In this document: positions 24,494 through 35,570 of the stretch, one piece after another
How the letters are laid out: the number at the start of each line of letters is the position of its first letter
Position numbering within the stretch: position 1 is the stretch's first letter
Assembly (NCBI RefSeq): GCF_964204645.1
Contig: NC_134025.1
Span: 10,793,001-10,857,000, forward strand
Length of the DNA: 64,000 bases
From: Tubulanus polymorphus
Taxonomy: Eukaryota > Nemertea > Palaeonemertea > Tubulaniformes > Tubulanidae
Direction: 5' to 3'
The notes under the pieces: model-generated
What the model was told of the DNA's origin: nothing
The model's input: the letters and a program-made list of their open reading frames with translations, nothing else
Databases searched by the model: none
Made by a program: the position numbers and the translations under genes

Positions 24494-25193
24494 TTTCTTT
24501 GTCTATTTTTCTAAGTTCCTGCAAATTCGACCAAGTGTCTTAATATATCGTTGGTTGCAATAGAAATGTTGGCGACCGATCGGTTTGTTGATTTCACATT
24601 TTTTTCGCTTTGCATTTCCCGCATTCTTTAGTAGCGATTGCCGTTGTCAAGCAGGTTTGAATAGCTAATTTTCCATGCCTTTTACTATACGTAAAATTTA
24701 CTGATTTTTAGTGATGCCATAAAATCTCATTAATAGGGAAACCATTGTATGAATGTGCAATTATTAGCTTTGTATTGATTCCGAGAAAAGGAACGAACGA
24801 ATTATTTTAATGTGTCGTTATATCTGCATCGGAGCACCTTCTTTAAGGGCGTGCAGATTTGGCTGACCTAAGATTACCCCTTTCTACGACTACGCAGCAG
24901 GCGAGAGAATAGGAAAAAAGATATATTCGCCGAATTGACAGGACATTCAAACAATCTCGTTTTCTATCTGTCAGATCAGAGATTCTAATCAAACATCAGA
25001 TATGAATGCATGCTGAATATATTTTCGAACAAACGCAAACACCGGGTGCGTTTTTTCAGTTGACATCAATCACGAGCGTTATCGTTTTGATTGTTACTTG
25101 CGGTAAACAGAATTATCAAATTTGCCACTATAAAAAACGAATTTTAGCCTAGAAATTTCGTCAGTGCCTGATTGGATCGTCTCAATATTGAAT
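24494..25193. promoter_or_regulatory. Divergent promoter region shared by the CUB/LDLa and metalloprotease genes
   Basis: Seven hundred bases separate two outward-facing start codons. On the plus side there is TATAAAA at 25129-25135 and an initiator-like TCAGTG at 25161, spaced about 32 bp. This would give a 5' UTR of only about 30 nt before the ATG at 25194. On the minus side a weaker TATATTAA lies at 24539-24546, about 50 bp before the other ATG. No further regulatory site was identified. Confidence 0.5.
25129..25135 (+). promoter_or_regulatory. TATA box of the metalloprotease-lectin gene
   Basis: TATAAAA followed about 32 bp later by TCAGTG, a spacing suited to TATA plus initiator. It is the only good TATA box close to the gene's start codon. 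Tight TATA-driven promoters are typical of regulated, tissue-specific secreted products; that last point is inference. Confidence 0.5.
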
Positions 25194-28100
25194 ATGTTGG
25201 GTCTCGTTTGGTTTTTCGTTCTCGTCTTGCACGTTTTATCAACCGTAACCGCTGAGGTAAAATCGATGATTACAATATTTTCTATACACCTTCCTAGAAT
25301 TCAAAAGACTGACATTTTAAACTTCAAGCAACTACGAATAACTATTGATCCTATTTGTTGCCACGGGATCTTGGGCCTGAAAAACGTCACGAATTTAGAT
25401 TTGAGATCCTAGTTTTTGAGATCCTAGTTTAGATCATTTTTCAATCTGTAACACTTTTCGATTCACTGGACGACACGTATCAAGCTGCCGTCATTCGGAT
25501 TATCATTCTAAATGTTGGAAAACGTTTTTTTTCGCAATAAACATATTATATTATTTTCCTAAAACTTTATCACGGAGATCGGAGTGAAGATTACTTACTT
25601 ATACGTATCACCATTTTCAGGCTACGATTGAACGTGTCCGGATTGCTAAATCCTTGTTCGTCGATTGTAAGTAGATTGTAATTAGATAGCTAATCATTTC
25701 ATTCAATAAGTAAAAGCTGATATAATAAATTTTTTTGCAAAAAGTAAATCTTTTCTCACTTTGAACAAAAAATTCAGCGTTATGTTTATTTTTTATGGTG
25801 GCTGATATTCGGGCCAAGTTAAGAAAAAAAAAGATTCCGTGCAATATGCCATGCACAGAATATATCGCTTCGTTTCTGCGTCCGTTTCGCCGCGCAGAAA
25901 TACGCCAGAACGACCGAAGCGTTTCTTCGCCCGCTTCTATGCGTTTCTTCGCTGTGCTATCTCGTTTCTGCGCGCCGTACAAACAAACTTCGTTTCTTCG
26001 CCGCGAAGAAACACAAATTACCGCAGAAACGAAGCAATACATTTTCTCATTGTGTATTGCACGGAATTTTTCTTTCTAACTTGGCCCGAATCAGCCACCA
26101 TAATGCATATTGGATCTTTTCGAATGCACTACATTTTGATCATAATTCTCAACTTGTATCTTTGACCTTACCTACGTATATTGTTAAGAGAAAAAGAGGT
26201 GATGATTCGTGACCGAATGAGAATTGAGAATAACAATAACCACTTTTTTACCATATTCTTAGGACGATGAATATTTTCACGTATTTCTAAATATTGATAA
26301 ACGTTTTTTTTTGTAGGGGATTACAGGATCAGCTATGGTAAGTCTTGCGATTAGTGACAATAAAGCTTGGCCCTCGGTAGTAAAGGGATATTAGACAATT
26401 TTGACTATACGACATGGCCCGATTTTATCGTCGTGATTATTCATTTTGGCAAGATTTGAAATAAACATCGATTCTTTTAATTTCGCGATAAAGAACCGGA
26501 ATTTCAAGAATTCGTCGATATGAAAAATCACTATCCGGAATCGGGTTCCTACTACAAAGTACTGACGTTCAAGGCGTTCGGCAAAGACTGGACGATCGAA
26601 ATGGAGAAAAACAACGTTCTTTTGGCCAAGAACGCGATGGTCGAGACACGCTCGATGGACGGCGGTGTAATCAAGACTAGGCCATTCCACCGAGACTGTT
26701 ACTACATCGGTCGAGCATCAGCCGGGGTGCATGAAGACGGCTGGGCGGCGTTTACTTTCTGCAACGGAAAGGTGAGTGCAGTGTACGGATAGGGCCCGCC
26801 GCAGGAACCGTTACAAAAAAATTGTTTGGTTTGCGCGTGTAAGCTGATGTTTAAGTCGTACGATATCAAAAATAAGATACAAATGCACCTTGTAACACGT
26901 CAACACGACTTTGTAATTCTAAATTTTGGCCGGACAAAATTGTGCCCTAGCTGCGGAAATTATACCGTGGATTTTATTGTAGACGGCTGGGTACATCGTT
27001 ACAAATATCAACGATTATCTCATCAATCCGATGATCGCAAAACCACCGGCTTCAGAACAGAGGAAGAGAGACGTAGATTTCATGCACGAGCTCAAACGGT
27101 CTTTGATGGAATCGGCGGGAAAAGGTACGTAATAGGTTCGATTTGTCGTGATGTGATAAGATTTCGAACGAATCACAATCTTACCGCCGTGTATATCGCA
27201 GAACATTCGAGAACTAAACGTTACCCGGACGAGAAACACGACTGGAACATGGTTCACTTCGGACCGGAGCATCTGCCGAATGGTCGAGTGTTGCATTACG
27301 AAATAGCTGCCATGATGGATGACGTAGGTATTATATGGTCGAAACATCATTAGAAATCCGTATCAATACAGATATCAATGGACATCTAATTTCTCAAATA
27401 CCAACGCAGATTTAAAATAAGATTAATGCGATATGGGGGACAGGCAGCACATTTTTCGCTACTCTTTGATTGTAGTCGCGAGTTTACTTACATTTGTTTC
27501 ACTTCTTATCGTTTTGTATTATCAAACAAATTTAGATGATTCCACAGTTTTTGGTTAAATATATAGCCGCGTTCACACTAGATTCGGCGCTTGCGAAGTA
27601 TCGTACTTCGCTGGTGCCGAATTCACCAAAATACGGCGCTTTTACAGCCATTTACGTTCACACTACGAGTCGGCTACGAGCAATTATCTTAGTTAGATAA
27701 TTGCTCGTAGGAGTCGGCAATTCGGCACTTAGTAAGCCCAGTATAGTAGTCAACCAGTGTGCCAATAGAGGGGTGTAATAAGTGCTAAGTTTTTTGTACA
27801 AGGAGGATGTGAATACGCGGCTAGCTAAGCGCCGAATCTGCGTTCACACTACAGAAAATGCGCGGCCAGCTCAGTGCCGTACTGAGATCGGGTTTTCGGC
27901 GCGGAATCGCATTCCGTGCTCAATAAGCCGCGTATTTCAGTACGGAACTGAAACGCCGCGAATAGGCCTCGAATAATTTCGTAGTGTGAACGCTTAGTAC
28001 CGTACTGAAATCCTAGTGTGAACGCAGCTTATATTTACATGCAGATAATATTTAGTATCTTAAGAATTAGTGTATTAAGAATTGCGCGATGAGCGTCTGT

Positions 28101-31100
28101 ATGTATGATCCAGGGGCTCAGCTCTGTGTATGGGCAATCGGCTCACCGTAGGCTTTATAAATCCACGTATTTACATGTATATTTCAGTCGTACAAAAATG
28201 ATTTTTACGCCGAGGTCGTTAATTCAGAGGACGAGCTCATACTGCACATTGAACAAATTTTCCTTTTCGTAAGTTTTAACGTCAGTTCGAAACAATAGAT
28301 ATTCAAGATATTTTGATTTGACACATTATGCATTATAAAAAAAAAGAATTCAGTGAAATGCAACTATTTCTTCTTATTGATGCAATCATCATTCAACCAT
28401 CGTATGATTGGCTACAGGCTAATTTTTTCCCCAATTGGGTATCTCTTTCAGTAAAATTGACATTCCGGATATAATATATATGTCGTTAAGTGTTGGATTT
28501 TCATTTTAAGGCGCAGTTGTGGTACATACATCCTTCGTTAGGATTTCAAGTCTGGTTAACGCTGCAGAAACTGATTTTCCTCGATAAACCATTTGAAAAA
28601 CTCGAAGATCCATGGCACGTAAGTGTTCGAAAATTTTCGAGATTAATCTCCCTGGTTATATGAATGATTCTTTGAATTCGCGAATTTGCAGAGGATGCAT
28701 AAATATGATACCATTTTTAAGATTAACGGGCATTGTTCTATCGTTGTTTCTGCTACAACCCAAAAATCAAAGTAATTCTCATGTTTCGCAATAATACTAT
28801 CCCCGATCGCTTTTCTTAACAAAACTTACGAAGAAACTGTTAAGGTATTTGCATAAGTGGTCGATGTTATTGAAGGTGTAAAATCATAGTCATGGAGATG
28901 AATTTCAACTGTGAATATACTTACCTATCCTCAACAGCAAACGGCTATGACCGCGGCATGCAAGTGGCAGGGTGAAACGTTCAAAGATAGCAAGGATTGG
29001 GACGATCTGGTGATGTTTTCAAAGTATGTATACATTATTTATGAAAACCAGAATATCGCTTTTTGGATACACCAATGGGACAATATTTAGAGGCTTCGAA
29101 GATTCATAAATGTTTTTTCCCTTTTTTCAGCCGAAGAGAAATGTGGGGAGGACTTGGTGGAGTTTGTAAGTTTGTAACATTTTCGATGATTCTTTTTGAT
29201 CATAACGATGTGAAATAAAAAAAGTCATTCAGTCATTAATAAGAAATATCGTCTCGTTCTTGCGTTCTGGTATTAATACGAAATGCATAATGTAAAATTA
29301 CAGCCTTTTCATCCGGTGCGTGCAGTGAACCTACTGATCATTGCTGTGGCGTAGCTGCTCAGGGTGGCTGGATGATGAGCACTACGAGTAGGACGGTAGC
29401 TCACGAACTTGCTCACGGGTACGTAGGATAAAATGCACGGAAATATTTCTTTCAATCATATCATTTTGATATCACGATTGATAATTATGTATGGGTTTCT
29501 AGCCCACTTATACGGAAGCGTCCTCAGGACATTGAAAAATATTTTGAATAGTCCTGGTTAAAAAACAAATTCGTTTTTTTTTAGAAAAGCAATTCGATTT
29601 TGGAAAAACATTTTCTTCAAAAATTTGGATTCTTTTTCTTCAAAAATAGGATTATTTCTCCAAAAAATGGAATTTTTCCCAAAAATTGGATTTCTTTTTC
29701 AAAAATAGGTTTTTATGAAAAAACTGAATTTTTTTCCATGTCCCCAGGACGATTCGGTACAATCAACCATGAAGAATAATTTTTGATCCGACAATCGTAT
29801 CGATATTAGATTTTGAAATGAAAAATTCTCGACGTAGATTGGGAATGCCAGACGACTATCGTTGGCCGATGTCAGAGTTTTGCTACACGGGACTGATGAG
29901 ATCTGGTGTCTACGAAGATCACGACTGGGCGCGATGCAGCGTGCAACGATTCGAAAACTTCTTAAAGTAAACACGGATTTATATTTCAAAGATTTTTTGC
30001 ACGTATCGGTAATTTCAAAATATTTCAAATTTTTTACAATGAATGATATTACTGCATGTTTCTGATAGTGAATAGGTCGACGACCGAATGATTGAAAAAA
30101 CACTGGTCATTTCTTGTTTTTCATTTAAAGCGTAAATGGAACCGAATGCGTACACAAAAAGAACACGCCTAGTTTGGCGCCCGATCAGATCACTCCGGGT
30201 AACATACCAGGTACGCGTGTAGTGGTACATCATTTTCGTTAAGACTTCTTGCACATTTTCACAGTGAAAAAATCATCGAATTGTTTTTATATTCTGTTTT
30301 GTGAATTGTATGATGAATGATTACATGCCTTCAAAAAATTATTGAACTACGTACATAGAATCATATGACTACTTTTTCCCATAGCGGTATCAGACTTAGG
30401 CAGGGTGATAATCTATCCCCAAAAAAATTTCTTATGAGAAATGTGTACCCCAGTTTGTTTACCAACTGGATAAAAACGAAGACACGAATCGGTTGAGTGT
30501 TTCGGTTACGCTTTACGCTGACGATACCGTTTTGATTTCAGATTCTGCTTTTATCACGGCTAGAATAAAATGGCCTCTAGGATGGAATTGATCGAGAGAC
30601 AGTCCATTGTCGTTAAATGCATAAACATGTAGTTTTTCTATTGCAGTGAATGTTGCCTGGCGGGCAAAGGTCGAGCAGAGCAGTACAAACGGCCGAGAAG
30701 TGGATTGGGGAGCGTGGCATGCCACTGACGGAGCGGTACACGGGCTACCTCTGAAACCTGAAAACGGTAAGCAAAGCGAAAGTACCTGGGCCACAGGACC
30801 GTATACACTTTTTAAACATTTAACTAAGATTGGAAGATTCTATTTTTTAAAACGAAGAACACATGAACCAAAAAATATTATTCAATGGTTTTTTTATAGT
30901 AAACCTTAACCATATAGTTAGGTTTAAGCGTTTCTATAAGTTTAGTCCAAAAGAATTTTCAAACTTTATTTCGTCATATTAAAATTATTGATATTGAATA
31001 AACTATTCATTGCAGCAACACTTGGATCATGTACGATGACAAAACCACAAAGGGACCCCTGGATAAAAGTCACATTGGAAAATGAATACGCCAATAAACC

Positions 31101-32647
31101 TATCGAATACATTCATATTTACAATCGAGATGATTGCTGTTGTAAGTATTTATGTTTCACAAATTTATCCCCGCCAAAATAAAACCTATTTTCATATTTC
31201 AAACAGGCGTAAATATAAAATATCGTAAATGGGAATAATTTCATAGTAAACAGCAAATTGAAAAGTATTCTCGCTTAATCTTTACAAGCCTTAGTACGTA
31301 CATTCAGAATTGTCTTTTAAATGTTTGAAATTTTTCCCGAACAGCTGAAAGACTCCACGATTTTGAAGTTCGCATCGGTAATGATCCTGACCATCGCAAA
31401 AATCAACTTTGCTCCACACACAAAGGCGGTAAGTACACAAGAATTTTCTGGGGCATATAGTGCTGGATTACTGGATGAGTTGAAGGTGGCGTGAACTTTT
31501 TTGGTCAAATCTTTTGATGTCTATAGCGATCATTCGGTATCGTAGAAATACTGTCTATTACCATACCGGTAAATTAACACTATAGCTAATACATTCTGTT
31601 CATTGAATATAGCCGTTCCCGGTGGAAGATATGGACTTGCTAAAATAAAGTGCGACCAAAAGATCTCCGGAAAATACGTCAGCGTCGAGATTAAAGGAGA
31701 CAATGAGATTTTGACTGTCTGCGAAATTTTCGTGTTCCAATGTAGGTTACGAACAAAAATCTGGCTTATCTATATTCTGTCGCGTAGTGAAAATGGGACG
31801 CAAACGTGTGAATTCTTGTTTTACAGTGGAGAGACTGAAAGAATTCGTTCCCCCGACGGAATGCCGTGACAACAGCAAACACTGCCCCGATTGGAAATTC
31901 AGTAAGACGTGCGAGGATCCCAGCCAAGCCCACAACAACAAGCGACTTTGTCAATACACTTGTGAGTACTGTCAACGACCCAACCAGTACCCGCAGATGA
32001 AACCGGACAGTTCGGTAGTAGAATTACCGAAAATAGAGTGTGTCGACGGCAGCTCCATCTGCTGGCATTATCGCTCAAACGACCGATGCGCAAGGAGAGA
32101 AGACTGGTGTCCGCGGGCATGCAAAATAGACTGCGGCGGAGATACAGTTATAGGTGGTAAGGAATCCGGTACCGGGGGTACTGATACTGGTACTGAAACT
32201 GGTGGGGAATGTGTTGATAAGAATAAAGAATGCCCGGGCTGGGCTAACTTCGGAGAGTGTGAAAAGAATCCAGTAACTGTTCAACGATTGTGTCCCCTTT
32301 CCTGTGGAAAATGCAAACCCACCGTTACGACAGCAAAACCAGAGATCGGTGGTGGTACTGACACTGGTACTGGCACTGGCAAGTGTGTTGATACGAATAA
32401 AGAATGCCCAAACTGGGCTAAATTCGGGGAGTGCGAGAAGAACCCAGTGACTGTCCAAAAAGTATGTCCACTTTCTTGTGGAAAATGCAAACCCACCGGA
32501 ACGAAACCAGAAACGGGTGGTGGTACTGGCGCTGGCGATTGTGTTGATAAGAATACAGAATGTCCCGGCTGGGCTAATTACGGAGAGTGTGAGAAGAACC
32601 CAGTGACTGTCAAGAAGCTCTGCCCTAAATCATGTGGTATCTGCTAA
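25194..32647 (+). CDS. Secreted M12B-like metalloprotease fused to an F-type lectin domain and five ShKT domains
   Basis: Exons are 25194-25256, 25621-25666, 26317-26337, 26494-26771, 26983-27124, 27202-27323, 28188-28268, 28511-28618, 28938-29023, 29131-29165, 29304-29418, 29838-29966, 30131-30210, 30647-30766, 31016-31141, 31345-31428, 31613-31741 and 31827-32647. All phases agree, giving about 861 aa. Exon 13 could instead end at 30198 without changing phase. Residues 1-20 are a signal peptide. Residues 22-190 resemble the M12B propeptide (RDC...FCNG) with basic RKR at 163-165. The catalytic part, about 190-435, has HELAHGLGMPDD at 361-372. Two zinc histidines and the glutamate are present, but the third ligand position is Asp. 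Methionine in FCYTGLM fits the Met-turn. Residues about 436-588 are an F-type lectin domain: NRDDCCSERL keeps the RxDx4R fucose motif and the vicinal cysteines, while the CTHT of relatives reads CTMT. The last exon has five six-cysteine ShKT domains; the final three are near-identical and joined by Gly/Thr linkers. Substrate is unknown. Confidence 0.88.
25793..26103. mobile_element. 311-bp MITE with about 50-bp inverted ends, in intron 2 of the metalloprotease gene
   Basis: The left end TTATGGTGGCTGATATTCGG and the right end, reverse-complemented, TTATGGTGGCTGATTCGGGC stay alignable for about 50 bp, through 'ccaagtta', an A-run and 'ttccgtgcaat'. The interior is itself built of short inversions around 'tttctgcg' and 'cgcagaaa'. 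No coding capacity; overlapping ORFs are by-products. It would form a long hairpin in the pre-mRNA. Confidence 0.7.
27565..28030. mobile_element. Foldback element with GCGTTCACACTAG ends, in intron 6 of the metalloprotease gene
   Basis: GCCGCGTTCACACTAG at the left is matched by CTAGTGTGAACGCAGC at the right. Inside, 27674-27689 and 27695-27710 form a perfect 16-bp hairpin. 'Gtgtgaacgc' and 'gcgttcacac' also recur internally (27841, 27983), so the element may have arisen by nested insertion or internal duplication. Non-coding. Confidence 0.65.
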
Positions 32648-32679
32648 ACGAAATGTCCATGTAGTTATCAGCCGCGCAA

Positions 32680-32685
32680 AATAAA
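32680..32685 (+). terminator. AATAAA polyadenylation signal of the metalloprotease gene
   Basis: A canonical AATAAA lies 33 nt past the stop codon, implying a very short 3' UTR. The next gene on the other strand ends at 33072, so the two genes converge with about 400 bp between stop codons. Confidence 0.6.
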
Positions 32686-33071
32686 GATATCCTGAAATCA
32701 AATTTCAGTTATGTTTCCATTTTGATTGACTTTTTTCTACAGCACGTGAACATGCATAAGTTCTCTTTCCATATCAATCGTTATCCAAAAATGTATTCAA
32801 GCTCATGCGACGTTGGTCACCTCTCCATGAGCCATTGCACAATAAATTTAGTACATCACCTAATTATGGTATACGGTTAGTAAATTAATCACGATGAAAC
32901 ACATCTCGGACAAGGGGATTTTGATTTTATTTCATATTCATTGATACATTAAACATGCTAAAGAGTTGACAATCACATTTTTCTAACCAAAAGACCTACG
33001 TAATTACGTATAAGGAAACTATTTGAACGCAAACTTCGTATAACTTGGTAAAACATAGTCCACCTGATAAT

Positions 33072-35570
33072 CTACCATCTTTTGGCGACTCTAGCTTGAT
33101 ACTCGATCGTTGTTTCCCCTTCTTCCATCAACGGCAGTCCTACGAATAAGAGGTATATCGTGGCACGAATTGAATTGAAGTCACGGTTCGTTTCCGATAC
33201 TAATGCGGCAATTTATGTTGGAAATTCTGAGATATGTAATGAAAGATTTCACAAAAATGGGGTTTATCGTTAAAGAAATGTCTAAAAAACGAAATCAAAC
33301 CCTCTGTTCCCGGCAGGTGTGGTGGGTTTAGTAAGGTACACCATGGACGGGTAAATTGGACGATTTAGACTCAAGTTTATACGTCCATGGTAACACCGAA
33401 TGAAAGCGAATCAAAACAAATCTTCCAAACAAATGAATAACAGGGACCATCCCTATTTCGAGATTCAAAAAGAGTAAATCGAAAAAAGAAAGAAAAAAAA
33501 GAAAAAGCGAATTCTAAATTGTTGATTGTATTGCAACATAATTGCTACGTTAAGCTTCTTTCAAAAGATGGTTCTGAAGATCTATCTATAAGTTGGTCCA
33601 TCGAAAACATGAGCTCTCAGAAATCGCTTGACGGTGCAAAGATGGCCTTTGTTTTGAACTTACCCATTGCGACACGATTTGGAGCCAGGCACCTTATGAA
33701 ACATTTTGGCGTGTACGTTTCGACGTCGATTTTTCGTCTGGTACTGAACGGCAAAATGATCGATACAGTGGTCATACATTCGTCCTGTTGATACTTGTTA
33801 ATGGCGGTCGTGCAACGATGGAAGCGAATACAACTGGGAATACACTTGTCAACTTCGGTTAATTTCGCCGCTTCTTTTCTTGCATTCGGATTACACAGGT
33901 ACACCGAGCATGCGTGCTTTGCGATCTCAATCTCCATGTCGGCGCTCGTGTTTTCGCCAAAGACCCCGGCGTGCACTAGAGAATATGGAGATAAAAATTC
34001 ATCTGAATTCATCGTAACTTTGATTCGGAGAAAGTGCGCTAAAGCATGCGCTTTTTATGGAACTATTTCCCGTGGGTTGATCGTAATTGGCTTAGTTGTG
34101 AGAGCGCCTTATGAATTGGATTGGAATCAACAAAAACGTAGAACAACGACAGCAAGCCTTGATGAGAATCCTCCTGAGAAAATAACGACACTAATTTTGG
34201 CGGAATGGAAATAGAAAGTTAATGAACGTGTTTACTACGGCCAGATCAAAGGAAAGAACGATAAGAGCAACTATCATGTTTACGCGGAAGTTTGTAACAA
34301 ATGAAAAGCAAAATCTGGAAAGAATGTTTTTCAGTGTTACGTAAAACGTGACGTATGGATTGCCGTGAAAGAAATAAAGGAGGACGTCGTTAACAAAGCC
34401 TCAAATATGGCGACTGATTCCGCAAAATAATTGTGCCATCTATTGCATATCAGGAGCCGATTCATTATTTTACTGTGAAATATTACAATTCGAAATAAAC
34501 TAACTCTAACCCTTGAGTCAAATACAAATATTCACCTACGTTTTACTCTTTTAAACCTGTGGTCTTAACCTGGGACTGAGAGCCTTAAGAATTCATTTAA
34601 GTAACATCAGTGTTGTGTGAACATTTGACTAATGAACCGGAACAGAATTTTCCAATTATTTACTTCGATTTAAACAAAAAGCTCTGTAAACTCTACCCCT
34701 GGTCGCGCATCTATATCTGTAGTTCGATTTCCGATTTCAAAATCAAACACACTACTTCGCTTCCGGCAGGTGTGGTGAGTTTGTAAGGGACACCAAATCC
34801 AAAGAAATGATACCAAATCTGCCAATCAAATAAATTACTATTTCAAGATAAGAAGTAATATGACTGATAAAACTTTATGTCGGCCTGTGAAACGGTCCCC
34901 TTTTTATGTATCAATTCTATATCTAACCCAACAGTACAAAATATTCTGTAAATTCGACCGCCGATCACACAATCATATTTGTACTTGTATCTGTACTTCG
35001 ATTTCAAAATCAAACCCCGTTTCGCTTATGGCAGCAGATGTGTTGGGTTTGTAAGGTACACCAAATCAAAACAAATCAAACGAAATCTACCAATCAAATA
35101 ATGAATAACAGGTCAACCCCTATTTCAAGATCAATATATCAATGCAAATGAATAATTCAGATATTATCAGGAGTCGGTCGATTCCGTATTCTGAATTAAC
35201 CACTGATCATCTTATGAATTCATTTCCACCGCAAAGAGATTTAGATCTAAAATTGTCTAGTTTATAGACTATCTTTCTTCGTGAAAAATGGAAAAATGCT
35301 TCTTTTTTTAATTTGGAATTATATCTAAGCTATAACTACGAAATAAATTTCTCACTCAAAGTTCAAGATTCGATCGCCAGGAATTAGATAGTAAGCTTAA
35401 TTTCAAATAAAGCAACGTACGTTCAGAAGCTAATTCAATGATAAATTCTTATCAATGCGTATGATTTTTGAAAGATTTTACAGAAAGTATTCACGACTTA
35501 CGAACTACATACAAATCAATTTGCACTGACCTGATATGAAAACGGAAAATATTGCGAAAAGCATCTGCAT
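33072..35570 (-). CDS. Small secreted eight-cysteine protein, unrecognised family
   Basis: The three minus-strand exons are 35531-35570, 33664-33975 and 33072-33139. Junctions are GT-AG with phases 1 and 1, giving an intact 139-codon reading frame. Exon 1 is exactly a signal peptide, MQMLFAIFSVFIS. The mature part has eight cysteines spaced C-x4-C-x16-C-x3-C-x5-C-x11-C-x24-C-x3-C, probably four disulphides, and ends in a basic tail (ARVAKRW). Acidic, Glu-rich residues precede the first cysteine. I do not recognise the pattern. The 1.55-kb first intron contains two copies of a dispersed repeat. The gene is convergent with the metalloprotease-lectin gene and upstream of the PAN-lectin array, all of them secreted products. 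An extra exon inside the large intron cannot be excluded. No function is claimed. Confidence 0.68.
33292..33478 (-). repeat. Dispersed repeat, copy 3 (inside intron 2 of the eight-cysteine gene)
   Basis: The reverse complement matches the 22141-22370 repeat around 'cctgccggga...caaaccc', with an unrelated internal stretch near 33345-33395 that itself contains an inverted 'tccatgg' pair. It lies within the intron between exons 2 and 3. Confidence 0.5.
34723..35134 (-). repeat. Two adjacent copies of the dispersed repeat (inside intron 1 of the eight-cysteine gene)
   Basis: Copies at 34723-34852 and 34945-35134 both contain the 'ggcaggtgtggtgagttt' type core followed by 'gtaaggKacaccaaatc'. 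They are inverted relative to copies at 22141 and 39011. Their closeness suggests local duplication. No transposase or tail is seen. Confidence 0.5.

Noticed and set aside
25164-25193. Start of the metalloprotease at 25164
   Set aside because: That codon is GTG; the first ATG, at 25194, gives a clean signal peptide and fits the TATA/initiator spacing.
26826-27353. 175-codon ORF as a single exon
   Set aside because: It mixes introns with exons 5 and 6 of the metalloprotease; exon 5 is actually read in a different frame, and the spliced model has matching phases.
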